A DNA stretch of 64,000 nt from Bryopsis sp. KO-2023 (lineage: Eukaryota; Chlorophyta; Ulvophyceae; Bryopsidales; Bryopsidaceae). The DNA lies in assembly GCA_030272585.1 (NCBI GenBank), contig BSYQ01000006.1, forward strand, positions 4,737,001 to 4,801,000, written 5' to 3'. Of the stretch, positions 38,518 through 49,536 are shown one piece after another. Below the pieces are notes generated by a model. The model was not told the DNA's origin. It saw only the letters and a program-made list of their open reading frames with translations, and did no database searches. The position numbers and the translations under genes are program-made. Within the stretch, counting starts at the first letter, position 1; each line of letters starts with the position of its first letter.

Positions 38518-39584
38518 CATACTAGGGATATGATAGGCAATGATCGGCCTGCTAAAAATAGGTCTAAACGGGATCGGATCGGGATCGGATTTTCACTAAT
38601 GTCTATTATAGGGTGATACAAAAATAATCGGTTTTTTTTTTTTTTTTTTTTTACCGATCATGATCGGTGCCGATCATCGGTGATCGGTGTCTTGATCGGA
38701 CCGATTAATCGGGATCGGCGACCGATCCGATCAAAGAACGGCGTCGGCCGATCCCGATCCCGATCCGATCAAGGCGCGGAGCTGTGATCGGAATAGTCGG
38801 CCGATCAAAGTCGGCGTTTTTTTTTTGATCGGTACAATGATCGGGGAGAACCGATCATGATCGGTATGAAAGGCGCGAAGTCGGTGAATTTGATAAATTT
38901 CCGATCAGATCGAATCTGCCGATCACCCACCGATCCCGATCCGATCATGATCGGAAATCGGGTGACGCGCAAAGTAACCCCCGCAGGGTCCCCAGAACCC
39001 AAGGGAACCGAGTGGGATTCGAACACCGTACCGCACGGTGTCGAGTCATCTACACTGAGCGCTAAGCCAAGTGGACCACGATGATTATGTGGCTGTTGCG
39101 ATGATATACCTTAATCTGTTTGTAATTCTGTGAAATTAGGGTATATTATTGCAACAACCACAAAATCATCGTGGTCCACTTGGCTTAGCGCTCAGTGTAG
39201 ATGACTCGACACCGTGCGGTACGGTGTTCGAATCCCACTCGGTTCCCTTGGGTTCTGGGGACCCTGCGGGGGTTACTTTGTGCGTCACCCGATTTCCGAT
39301 CATGATCGGATCGGGATCGGTGGGTGATCAGCAGATTCGATCTGATCGGAAAACGCCGATCCCGATCCCGATCCGATCTGGTTTCCGAGGCAGAATTGGG
39401 TGATCGGCCGATTTTGATCGGAAAAGTCGGACCGATTTTTGTGATCGGTCCGATTTTGATCGGTGATCGGTTTGATCGGACCGATCTGATCGATGATCGA
39501 TTTGATCGGAAATTACGGGTGCCGATCTTGATCGGAGATCGGTTTGATCGATGACCGACAGATCGGGATCGGATCCCTAGTATG
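38518..39584. mobile_element. Word-palindrome element R4 (GATCGG arms, tRNA-like core)
   Basis: 1067 bp. Inverted ends CATACTAGGGAT and ATCCCTAGTATG, with GCAGCAGC on both sides (38510-38517 and 39585-39592). The duplication is inside a CAG run, so it is weak evidence alone. The arms are dense in GATCGG/CCGATC in both orientations. The core (about 38970-39275) is a head-to-head pair of tRNA-like modules almost the same as in R1, with the central spacer reversed. It has no coding capacity. Confidence 0.7.
38970..39275. repeat. Head-to-head tRNA-like core of R4
   Basis: The right module (from about 39160, plus strand) has TGGCTTAGCGC and GTTCGAATCCC, A- and B-box-like, and ends in GGGACCCTGCGGGGGTTAC. 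The left module is its inverted copy. Between them lies the AT-rich spacer with TATACC and GGTATA. Compared by eye, most positions agree with the R1 core. Confidence 0.7.
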
Positions 39585-39592
39585 GCAGCAGC

Positions 39593-40788
39593 AGCAGCAA
39601 TCCAAATATTGCAAGAAGAGGAGCTCTGGAAACTCAAGAGCAGAGAAAGGATATTTCAGTGTGCGGAAGAGAGATTTGAAAGAAATAAAATAAAAAAAGA
39701 ATGCTGATTTTTCAAGAGATTATTCAGTGACTTGGAGGTGAATGAATGGTTCAAAGAAAGAGCATGATTAGTTGTCCTTTCACCTGGTTTGAGAAAAGAT
39801 ATATATGAGCAAAGGAAAACATTGGTGGAATACTTGATGGACAGAAGTATATTTTTGGAGTGATACAAGATGATTTTCTGAATGTTAAAGGATTTTCTTT
39901 TCAGCCAGATGTTTTTCATTTTCATTTTCAGTTTGAAGTAAAGAGATGATTTTCTCGATTTTATGGACAAAGCGAAAGAAAATATTATGCCAGTCTCGTA
40001 CTCTTTTCGTGTTTGGACACTGAAAGATATTCTGATTTGGATTGTGAGATGCCTTATGGATTGTGATACTTTATGCAACGGGTTTTATTTGAGACATGCT
40101 CTCCACGGCAGTGTTGGAACTTACTGCCAACCTGGTGGGGAGGAATGTAACGGTTGGTTATCGCAGCACTCGAGCTGGAACTACAAGAGTAGTTGCCATG
40201 CTTCCTGCAGCTGAAAAAGAGAAGGTTGCAAGAGTGCAACGTGTAGGAGCAGCGTGCGAGAGTGCGGCGTGTAGGAGTGCAGCGTGCAGCGGTGGATGCA
40301 GCGTGCAGCAGTGCAGCAGTGCAGAGGTGCAGCAGTGCAGAGGTGCAGAGGTGCAGAGGTGCAGCGGTGCAGGTGCAGCGGTGCAGAGGTGCAACGGTGT
40401 AATCGTGCAGCGGTGTAACACCCTTGGAGCCACGATTGCAACCAAGCTCGACGGAGTTTGATGGATGATGATGTGGCAGCCATCAGAGTCGAGTTGTCGA
40501 TTGGATGTGTGAATTCTTATGGACGTTCACAGTTGAGGTGGCGAGGAGATGTGTGAATTCCTAGTGAATAGTGACACGTCGACAGGGAGAAGGGTTTGAT
40601 GCGCTGTGGCGCTAGGGTATAAGAGTGTGGAAGGAAAAGGTCGTTGTATCTTCTTTATAACTTTATTCGTGTAAGGAAGTTCTATCTAACGAGACGCTTG
40701 AGGAAGGCACTCGTCCTCCTCTAGGAGGGCGAGGGGACCTTGAAAAAAGTAGCCTCGTTTCACTAAGCTACCATTGATGTGTTCGTAG
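39593..40788. repeat. Gene-poor stretch with a GTGCAG tandem region
   Basis: AT-rich DNA without a gene that I can support. At about 40240-40420 lies a degenerate tandem repeat of GTGCAGC/GTGCAGAG units. A PPT-like GGTGGGGAGGAA followed by TGTAAC at 40133-40150 and a TATA-like sequence near 40617 hint at an old LTR, but I found no second copy. Confidence 0.5.
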
Positions 40789-41363
40789 GTGGGGCTTCTC
40801 TCTTCCGGGGTGGACGGTGGGCGACCTGCTGCCATACGCCATCCACCGGACTTTCCGGGTCACTCGAGACACGATCCAGGGACGCGAGGAGTTTTTTGCG
40901 ACTGGGTGGTCCTCCACGGAGCGAGGTATTAACCTCAAACCGTGTTGCACACTCAAATTTTGGTAAAGGGAATCTCCCCAAGAGTGGTATATTACCTGCT
41001 ATGAGCTATTGTTTTAAAATGTTGTGTTTTGCAGGTGACGACTCGACGTGTCTTTACGTCGAGTACGAGGACGACGAGGGCAGGAAGACGATGTACGGGG
41101 GACACGTCCGTGCCTTGTACACTGTCCGGGATGCTGGGTTCGGACGGTGTCCCCCTCGGGTCGTTGCGATGGTGGACTTGTACCAGCTCGTCTACGTGGA
41201 TGCTCGATTCAGGCAGGGTCGTCCGGTCAGGCTCACGAACTTGTTCAAGACGAGGGGGAGAAAGCTTGAGGGTTATCCGGTGCTCTTGGAGGACGCCTTG
41301 TCGAAGCTGATGTGTTTGAGGGAGGGCCAGTCGAGATATTATTGTTTTTACACAGGGGTTTGA
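40789..41363 (+). pseudogene. Two terminal exons of an unrecognised protein, possibly a Tnp2-type transposase C-terminus
   Basis: Exon 40789-40925 starts after TAG and encodes GFSLPGWTVGDLLPYAIHRT... Exon 41035-41363 starts after GCAG and joins in phase. It encodes LYVEYEDDEGRKTMYGGHV, then VVAMVDLYQLVYVDARFRQG, and ends at TGA 41361-41363. A small beta-rich domain with YG..V and a VDLY-like strand near the end is seen in many Tnp2-type transposases, so this could be the tail of such a gene, even the displaced end of the one at 1865-5495. That is inference. The upstream exons are not visible. Confidence 0.4.
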
Positions 41364-41511
41364 TGTTGGGTGTTTCGTTCTTTCTTTATTTTCATTTTTG
41401 TCCTTTTTTGTGTTATAATCCGACGGCCGTAACATTTTATCTATGTTCTTCAACATAACGATCACGAAGCTACACTTGAAGCCAACACTCAGATAAACTT
41501 AAAGTCGCAAG

Positions 41512-42803
41512 CAGACGTGGGCGCCGGCAAGTTTTAAAGGACCGGACCGGACCGGAAAACCTGTCTTGGACCGGATTTGACCTTTCTTAGACAGGTCAAA
41601 CCGGTCTGGAAAGGTCAAATCCGGTCTAAGAAAGGTCAAATCCGGTCTAGTAAAGAACACCTTTCTTAGACCGGATTTGACCTTTCTAGACCGGTCTGAC
41701 CTGTCCAGACAGGTTGTCGCCTGTCTGGACAGGTCATACTCGTGTGACCTGTTTTAGACCGGTGTGACCCTGTTTTAGACCGGTGTGACGCCTAGTGTGA
41801 CCTGTTTTAGACCGCCTCCAGGTCGGTCTGGACAGGTGGGCTGCCTGTCCAGACCGACCTGGAGCCTGTCTAGAACAGGTCGCACAATTAAGCACATAAC
41901 TGGGAATCAATCAGTTGGGAAGTGATTGAATTAATTAAAGCACCAAGTAATACTATTATACATATTTTTAGTGGATGAATAACGTGAGCCAAGCTCACCA
42001 GCCACCGACTAGAGGGAGTCGGTCGACTCTAGGAGGACTCGAACTCAGGTTGGCTAAGTCCGAGTCAAGAGCACTATAAGGTAGCGGACCCCACCATAGG
42101 GACGCTCAAATGGGGTCCGCTACCTTTAAGTACCTACTTTTTGTAATAAAAAATAACGGGTACTTAAAGGTAGCGGACCCCATATGAGCGTCCCTATGGT
42201 GGGGTCCGCTACCTTGTAGTGCTCTCGACTCGGACTTAGCCAACCCGAGTTCGAATCCTCCCAGAGTCGACCGACTCCCTCCAGTCGGTGGCTGGTGAGC
42301 TTGGCTCACGTCATTCATGCAATGAAAATACATGTAACAATATTATTTGTTGTTTAATTAATTAACTCAGTTCCCAGTCAATTGATACACAATTGGCACG
42401 TTAAAAGTGCTTAATTGTGTGACCTATTCTAGACAGGCGCCAGGTCGGTCTGGACAGGCAGCCCACCTGTCCAGACCGACCTGGAGCCGGTCTAAAACAG
42501 GAGAACAACCCTGTCAAGACAGGGTCGTTCCGGTTTTAGACAGGTCACATCGCCGGTCTAATAAAGGCGAAATGTGGGTGTGACCTGTCTAAAAACGGAA
42601 AATCTGTCAGAAAACCGGTCCAGATTTCTGCAGATTTCCGAGGTTGACTGGACCGGAGTGGACAGGACCGGACAGGTCGCAACCTGTCCGGTCTTGCAAG
42701 GACCGGCGTTTTTTCGTAGGACCGGACAGGTCGGCCGGTCCTTAGACAGGTTGGACCGGACCGGACCGGTTTTTCGCTGCCGGTCCGGTCGGGCCCAGGT
42801 CTG
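41512..42803. mobile_element. hAT-like word-palindrome element R5 (CCGGTC arms, tRNA-like core)
   Basis: 1292 bp, bounded by a perfect 8-bp duplication GTCGCAAG (41504-41511 and 42804-42811). The inverted ends are CAGACGTGGGC and GCCCAGGTCTG (10 of 11 paired). The arms repeat CCGGTC/GACCGG and CCTGTCTAGACAGG-like words in both orientations. The core (about 41985-42310) is an inverted pair with TTCGAATCC/GGACTCGAA boxes and an inner inverted repeat GGTAGCGGACCCCA/TGGGGTCCGCTACC. It has no ORF of note. Confidence 0.85.
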
Positions 42804-42811
42804 GTCGCAAG

Positions 42812-44361
42812 TCATCGATGAAGCCAATTAGTAAGGAGATCAACCACGAAGAAGAAACAAATATGGAACATTATCGGACTCAAGTGACCCGAGTTCAAAC
42901 CCCACTCCTCCCACTTAACGACCCACAATACCCATGGAAAAATCCCTCTTCCCCAAGCCCCGCTTCACGAAAACTGGGCGTCCCTTCATTGTCGTCAACT
43001 CCATGCAGACGTCAAATCCGGCCGTCACATCATTCGACGTCGTCAGACATGCGCATTTTGACACGTGACTAAGGTTTTCAAACTTTTTCTGTTCGCCACA
43101 ATCGGGTAAGCGAAGGCTTCTGGAAGAGCGCCACGCTGGGGTCGGCGGAAAGGTATTGTTTCACTGTTTCAGGTATGGATCCCAGCCACCAGAATCTCTC
43201 CCGAACACGAGAACTCGACGACAGGGCCCATCACTTCTTGACACCTCACAGCGTCGGTTTCTTATGATGGCCGTTGCAAGGTACACAATTGAAAGTGGAC
43301 TTCGTGTGACAAGTGGTTTTATGGTGCTTCCAGGGGAGGTCACAGTCGGAAGGGAATCGGAAGCTGAATGCAGTTGGGTGCACCGACCAGCACATTTGAA
43401 CAGGAGAAGAAAAAGATAAAGTGGATGGAGGAGGAGTTTAAACAGGGAAGGAGGAGGAGGGATGCGGAGATGGCCGAAATGGAAACGCAAGTGCGACTGG
43501 CCAAGTACAAATCCAAGCTGAGGTGCGAGCCGCCGTCGAACCGCCGTCGAACTGGTTCCCCCAGATTGATCACCTTCAAATATCCAGAGGCTGTAAGCCA
43601 CTCCAAATAAAAATTATATATATATAGACCTGGTTAGCTTTGCCTCCATGTGTCTGTGTTGCAACAGTTGAACTTGAGGGTTAAGTCTGTTCTGTTTTTT
43701 GCATTACAGACACCACAATAAAAGGAGAGAGAAGTCCACCCCTCGAGGTTCCGACCCCCCTGATGAAAGTGTTTTCCAGTGCAAAACACCAAATTGTGGA
43801 CCAGGTATAATCTGTGGAGAAACGATACTCAGGAGGAAGTCGAAGGTGGGAAATTCAATCAGCAACGTCTCTGCCATTGGGCTGACTTGGACAGTCCCCA
43901 AAAAAATATCAAATGTGTTAAAACCCCCCCCCAAAAAAATGCCCTGATGTGTTACAGGGAATTATGCTGTGGGTGCATCAGGAAATGCTGGGAGTATCTA
44001 CCTTGGGGGGATGGCTAGGAATATCTATGATTCGTGCATCATGAATTTTATGGTAATTTTTCTCGCAGGCTTAGGAAGGAGGATGACAGAGATTTTTCCA
44101 GTGCAAAACACCAAATTGTGGACCAGGTATAATCTGTGGAGAAACGATACTCAGGAGGAAGTCGAAGGTGGGAAATTCAATGAGCAATATCTCTGCCATG
44201 GGGTCGACATGGACAGTCCCCAAAAAAATATCAAATATCTCATCAGGGCTCATTGGACTCTGCATGTCTAAGGGCAGATATTTCAGAATAACAGGTTCGA
44301 CATACCATTAGTAATCAAATATGTATTTTCATTCCCTATTTCTCGGTGTTGTTTTTTCCAG
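42812..44361. repeat. Gene-poor stretch with a 143-bp direct repeat
   Basis: Copies at 43772-43914 and 44094-44236 (beginning TTTTCCAGTGCAAAACACCA) differ at only a few positions. A possible exon lies after TTTCAG at about 43172 (open to 43419) and another open frame at 43368-43610 with a charged helix. I recognise neither. A second, shorter direct repeat (TGATGTGTTACAGGGAATTA and on) occurs at 43944 and 45072. Confidence 0.5.
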
Positions 44362-45025
44362 ATTTTGTTTTGTTCGCTGACGAAAGAGCAAAGGGAACTG
44401 TACAGAGCTTACATTCATTCCAAAGATGTGATCGAAATAATCAACAAAAAGAGGCATGCACTGGCGGGAATCGACGTCATGAGGAAAATATGCAATCACC
44501 CCGATTTGCTGGACTTGGCAAAATCAGAAATCTCGGAAGACTACGGGGATCCGGAGAGAAGCGGAAAAATGACCATCATGGCGAAAGTGCTCAAACACTG
44601 GAAAGAAGAGGTGAATTTATAAAAAGATGGGTTTGCCAAGAAGCCTGTTGTCTGCCTATGTGTGTTGAGCATGATATTTTGACCACATATTTCACAGCTG
44701 CAACGTTTTTTTCCCCTCGTTCGAAAGGGGAGGAGAAAAAAAGGGTATTTTTCGATTTCTCCTGAAGTTGCATTAATTTTTTTTTATCTTCTAGCCGGGA
44801 TTATATTTTGAGGATGGGTGCATCTGGTGTTTGTTTAAGCAGGGGCACAAGGTGTTGCTCTTCAGTCAAACTCAACAGATGCTGGATATTTTTGAAAAAT
44901 TTGCTCAGAAGGAAGGCTATGTTTACCACAGAATGGATGGCTCCACCAGCATTGGAATAAGAGGCACCTTGATGGACGATTTCAACGAAAACCCAGACAT
45001 ATTCTTATTTTTATTAACGACCAAG
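44362..45025 (+). pseudogene. CSB/ERCC6-like SNF2 helicase fragment
   Basis: Two exons with good splice sites, 44362-44610 and 44843-45025, both an exact number of codons. The first encodes the start of the C-terminal helicase lobe (LTKEQRELYRAYIHSKDV, then DVMRKICNHPDLL). The second has VLLFSQTQQMLDIFE (motif IV), VYHRMDGSTSIGIRG and ends in TTKVGG (motif V). In Cockayne syndrome B/Rad26 proteins, which remodel stalled RNA polymerase II for repair, motif VI and the C-terminus follow, but I cannot find them, nor the N-terminal lobe upstream. It is probably a fragment left by duplication or a decayed gene. Confidence 0.7.
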
Positions 45026-45810
45026 GTAGGGGGAAACCCACTACCTCATTGGACTCATACCTCATTGCCCTGATGTGTTACAGGGAATTATGCTGTGGGT
45101 GCATCAGCAAGATGCATCTCATATGACAGGAACCTTTTTTTGCAGTAATGGAAGAGGCAAAAAAGAAAAAATGTTGAGTTGGCTTTTAGTTATCTTCAAA
45201 TAATTGATTTTTTCCAACCCTTGGACGCAGGAAATGTACAAAATTCGCATGATACAGTACACAGGGCTAATCAGCTCATGGGTCCATGGGAGGGGGGATG
45301 TATTCTTTTGTTCGTAAAGATGAGGTACAGTGGAGATTATTCGAGGATTCAAAAGACCAATCCCGACAGAAAAAGGAAGATGGAGGTGTGTTAGAATGGG
45401 CAGCCTGCCCACCCCATGAAAAGGGAAGCAGGAATAGGGTGATTTCCGCCCCCCCTTTTTTCCACTATGGTGCAACATGCTTCTTTTGTTTCTGGTATCA
45501 TACGTGCGCATTGGCTGAAAAAACAATTAAAAAATGGTTAGAAGTGGGTCAGATGGGTATTTATATGTTGAACGAGCTCTGTATTATTGAAATACAAGCG
45601 CAGGGTTGGAATGGCAGGATCAGAGTTCATGGTTCTGGGCTATTTTTTTGGTTTCTATTTCTGTTTTGGAATAAGTGGGAATGGACAAGTGTTCTATCAT
45701 AAAATGGGGTGTACATTTCAAAAGGGGTTTTGTGATTGTTGTTTTATTGTAACAACCATTTTGTCACCATAAATCTGCACAAATGTGTTTCTACAATCAC
45801 TAAGCATATA
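45026..45810. other. No supported gene
   Basis: Short open frames only, no splice-supported coding sequence. It contains the second copy of the short direct repeat at about 45070-45113. Confidence 0.5.
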
Positions 45811-46459
45811 CACAGTGGAACCCCGCACAGCGACCCCGCACACGAACGAAAAAACCCCGCACAGCCACCCCGCACACTGCTGTAACAATCACCCCGCACA
45901 CTCATGAGAGGAGCCCGCACAGGGCTATAACAAACACCCCGCACACACACATAAGGAGCCCGCACACTCACCCCGCACAGTCACCCCGCACAGTTCTGCG
46001 GGGGCCTGGACCCCGTGTGCGGGGTGGTCCATGATTCGCACAGACGACTGAAACCCGTGCACAGAGAAAACAAAAACCCGCACAGCTCTGTTCCCCGGTT
46101 TGGCCGGTTTTTGTGCGGGGTCCCAATTTGACCCCGCACAGATTGGAACCCCGCACACAGAACCTGACGTCTATCATATCCACCCCGCACGGCACCCCCG
46201 CACGGAGGATAGGGTACCCCGCACACTGTACGGGGCTATGTTCTATCTGTGCGGGGTCCCACAACGGGGAAGACGTCAGGTTCTGTGTGCGGGGTTCCAA
46301 TCTGTGCGGGGTCAAATTGGGACCCCGCACAAAAACCGGCCAAACCGGGGAACAGAGCTGTGCGGGGCTATTCTGGCCCAGTGCGTGGCAAAACACGGGT
46401 TTCAGAGTTCTGTACGGGGTTTCAAAAACACCCCGCACAGAACGCGACTTCCCATAGTG
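45811..46459. mobile_element. CCCCGCACA palindromic element R6, possible CACTA-type MITE
   Basis: 649 bp made of the word CCCCGCACA and its complement. The ends CACAGTGGAACC and (complement of the right end) CACTATGGGAAG resemble CACTA-type ends, with TA on both sides. Inside, 46084-46172 and 46271-46359 are perfect 89-base inverted copies around a 98-base spacer. The transcript would fold into one long hairpin. The same word fills the introns of the Tnp2-like gene at 1865-5495. No coding capacity. Confidence 0.6.
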
Positions 46460-47576
46460 TAAGCTCCAGAAGGACTTCCTGAAAAAAGGGGGGTCAGATG
46501 CACAATCAGCTTGAGTCCATCTAATGAGCACAAGAAAGTAATTCAGAAGGTATTCTACTTAGAAAATATCTTATAAGATATTTGAAATGTCATCATCCGA
46601 CTCCTCCAGAACATCGCCTTCGGTCGGCAAGCACAGGGCTCCGCTCCAGTCCCAAGCCTCGCCCAGCCAGCTGCAGCTGTGAATGTGGATAAAAATCATC
46701 CGGGTGGTGGAAAAAGTTCAGGCAAGGAAAGCCCCAACCACTGTTTTCAGCATTCGAAATACCAGCTCCAGACGTTGGAGGAACGACTGACCCACAGTAG
46801 GAAAAGCATGATGGTGTTCAGCTAAGCAGAAACAAACAAGAAGCACAACAGAATAGTTTGCTCGTCCAAAAAGTGAGTCTGTTAAAAAAAAGAGATGCTG
46901 TCATGGATGGCTCAGACAGTGGATGTTGCCAGCACGGAGCATCAAGATGAACAGATGCATCCACTCTTGCAAGAGTGACAATTGACAAGTGAGATGAGCG
47001 ACAGCATGAGCACGACTTGTTTCTGATCTACAGCCTGCATATCTTCGGCACCAAGCAGCATTTCTGCCACTTCAAACACTCGCATGCGATTGTTGTTCGC
47101 CACCGATGAAAAGGTGCTCGGGCCATGCCCTCCAAAATTCACCATCGGGGTCTGAGCAACTTGTTCCAAAAGTGGCTGCAAGCTGCTCAAGATCCCCGTG
47201 GCTAGGTGACAGGCTGGATGGGGTGATCTTTCTGAACAAACCTCTTACTATGAGCAAACAGCAAGTCCGATTCGCAACTGTATTATATTATATTTTATAT
47301 TATATTATATTTAGGCAAGCTTCATCACTCCCCCCATCAAAAACTCGAGGTGCCACACCGACAAAAAAAAGACACCTTTCGCAGCAAACATGCAACAGCC
47401 AAAAAACGTGGAAACTTTGACATTCAATCAGCAGAACCCCCCCCAAAAAAATAGGAAATAATAAAATAAATAAAAATAAAACAATTCCAGCCATGTTGCA
47501 TGAGAAACCAGAAGTTGATACGACACAACAAGAGCATGCTAAAATTAGATTCAAAAACAGAGCAAGTGCTGCATAC
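46460..47576. other. No recognised gene; one minus-strand open frame
   Basis: A minus-strand frame at 47190-46942 (VFEVAEMLLGAEDMQAVDQK...) could be an exon, but I know no match. It lies downstream of the N-terminal half of the O-methyltransferase and does not encode the missing middle part. TATAT-rich DNA at 47280-47310. Confidence 0.4.
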
Positions 47577-48822
47577 CTGAGCCACAGCAATCGCAGAGTA
47601 GCCAGTGAAAACCCCAATCTCAATCGCCCGCTTAGCTTTCATGGTTTCCACCAACCAGCTCATGAACCTCGCATGCTCAGGCGTCACTTGAATCAGAGCC
47701 CTTTCCCTTTTATGCGTTTCCACCCGGAGCTCGGCCAACACCCTCGATCACCAATTCAAATGCTTGTCAGGGAGAAAAACAAAGGGTCAAACAAATTCCA
47801 ACAAAGATTGGTATTTTGATCTGTGATGCAGGGGTGCGATGAAAATTGTGGGGGAGGGGGTAATCTCAGAAATATCACCTGGGGTTCGTGGTTGTGGTCT
47901 AAGACGTACTCCAGCACCTGACTTTTTATACCCATCCTTTCCGCATCCTTGTTGAGAATCCTAGCAGGTCCTCTGCAGGCATGGGGAAAAAAAAAGAAAA
48001 CACCCTCAAAAAAGAGGGAAAAAAGAAACGATATGTACATACATCTACGTTTTCATGGCCGAAAGCAAAGGGTACCATCCGAATAGTGAAGTGATGTAAA
48101 TAATATATATATAATATTTTTCCAGTGCCTAAATTTTCTATTTGAGCGAGCATCGGAGCATTGAGGAAAATCAGAATTTATATGTAAATGTATATATTTT
48201 ATTTATTTCCAAATTTGGGATTTATCCCCAAACTGCATCGAAAAGAAAAAAGAAAAACTTTCAAATTATGGGCCAGGGGGAAAATAGGATTACTGGTGAT
48301 GGTTATTTTGGCGAGACAAGTTTTGGTCCCATCCAATTGGGGATTGTTGATATTTATCTGTGTGATTGATTTATTGATCAATTTGTGGCAGTCGAGGGGT
48401 GGGCGAAGGGGGTTTTCAAGAGGGTATTCCCAGCCACTCTGTCCCCACCTCCCATTTTATTGGGTTAGTCCTTTTGGTTCTATTTGATGTGTTCACCATA
48501 GGTTGGCACAAATCACACTTTTCTGAGGGGAGGGGGAGGGATTGGTCACTCTGGGCAATGTCCCAAATGCCCTGTAGCCAAATCCCACAACACAGCCAGT
48601 TTTTTTTGTTTTTTTTTTGTGAATAGTTTCACAACAGGCGAGACTCACCCCTTGGTCGCGGAGTCCATTGCGGAGCAGCACACGCACCGTTGTCCCGACC
48701 TCGAGACTGGAAGAACTGAAGAACTGGAGACGTGAGATCTGAAGCGAGGTCTGTCTTGCACAGTCTAAACACAAGCACCCCAAACTCACGTGGCTTCCCT
48801 GGATCGACCAACACACAGCCAA
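47577..48822 (-). pseudogene. N-terminal half of a caffeoyl-CoA-type O-methyltransferase, minus strand
   Basis: Minus-strand coding parts: possible first exon about 48822-48645 (Ser-rich, then a GTGAGT donor; could be a transit peptide); 47972-47879 (KSQVLEYVLDHNHEPQ); and 47741-47577 (VLAELRVETHKRE, then AIEIGVFTGYSAIAVAQ, the SAM-binding motif I). In the family, EPQ-VL-EL is continuous. Here the acceptor AG before the last exon leaves one extra base, so the frame may be broken. The middle (acidic loop of the SAM site) and the C-terminal half do not follow on this strand. The C-terminal half lies on the plus strand at 49537-50553. See findings for the inversion model. Confidence 0.7.
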
Positions 48823-48835
48823 CGTCCAGAGCTTA

Positions 48836-48918
48836 GGGCCTGTTCAGATTGAACGAACGCGCGCTTACTAACGAACGAACGAACGCGCGTTCGTGTTCAG
48901 ATCGAATTACACAGGCCC
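48836..48918. mobile_element. 83-bp Harbinger/Tourist-like MITE
   Basis: The ends GGGCCTGTTCAGAT and (complement of right end) GGGCCTGTGTAATT, flanked by TTA (48833-48835 and 48919-48921). A 3-bp TTA duplication and GGGCCTGT-like ends are typical of PIF/Harbinger MITEs. The inside is ACGAACGAACG and CGCGCGTTCG palindromic sequence. Confidence 0.6.
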
Positions 48919-48984
48919 TTACACACAGTGGTTTCATAACAAATCACCGTCTCAGCCTGGCGGACATGTGCATGAGGAAACATC

Positions 48985-49190
48985 GCAAAAAATTCGATCA
49001 CTTGCAATCCACTTGTCGCTGTCACTTGCAAGCTAATAATACAGCAAGTGGCACTTGCAGGCAAGTGGTTGGTAACGCCCACAAGCACTTGCTGTATCAC
49101 TTGCGTGCAAATGGACGTTCACTTGCACTGTAATTTGCGTGCAAGCGGGTGCTGACTTGCCAACCCGCTCCCTCGCAAGTGAGAAATCTG
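48985..49190. repeat. CACTTGCAAGTG word cluster
   Basis: About 200 bases with CACTTGC or GCAAGTG repeated more than ten times in both orientations. It has the same style as the arms of R1-R6, with yet another word. I see no clear ends. Confidence 0.55.
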
Positions 49191-49536
49191 TGGAAGATGA
49201 TTCACCTAATAATATTCTCGTTCAAACTATTATAACATCATTCTCAAACAAATGGATTCATTGAACATTGTTTTTCAAAAAAGCTGGCATTGATCACAAA
49301 GTATGTCATTGGCGGTGATATTTTTTACATAAAAAATGGCAACGCAATATCGCTTTCAGTGATGCATGTTTTTCTTGAAAAAGAAAAACTGGGGGTCTTG
49401 GTACTGTGCTCTCGTTTTCAAACCTGGAAAACCCTGAAGTATTTCCACACAGAATATTTTGAGCATCTTTGGGTGTGGGTGTGGGCTGTTTTTTAAAGTG
49501 ACATTTTTATTCTCTTGAATTCAAATACCAAAACAG

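Noticed and set aside
40111..40788. Solo LTR of a copia element
   Set aside because: A PPT-like sequence and TATA-like motif are present, but I found no second LTR, no PBS and no target duplication.
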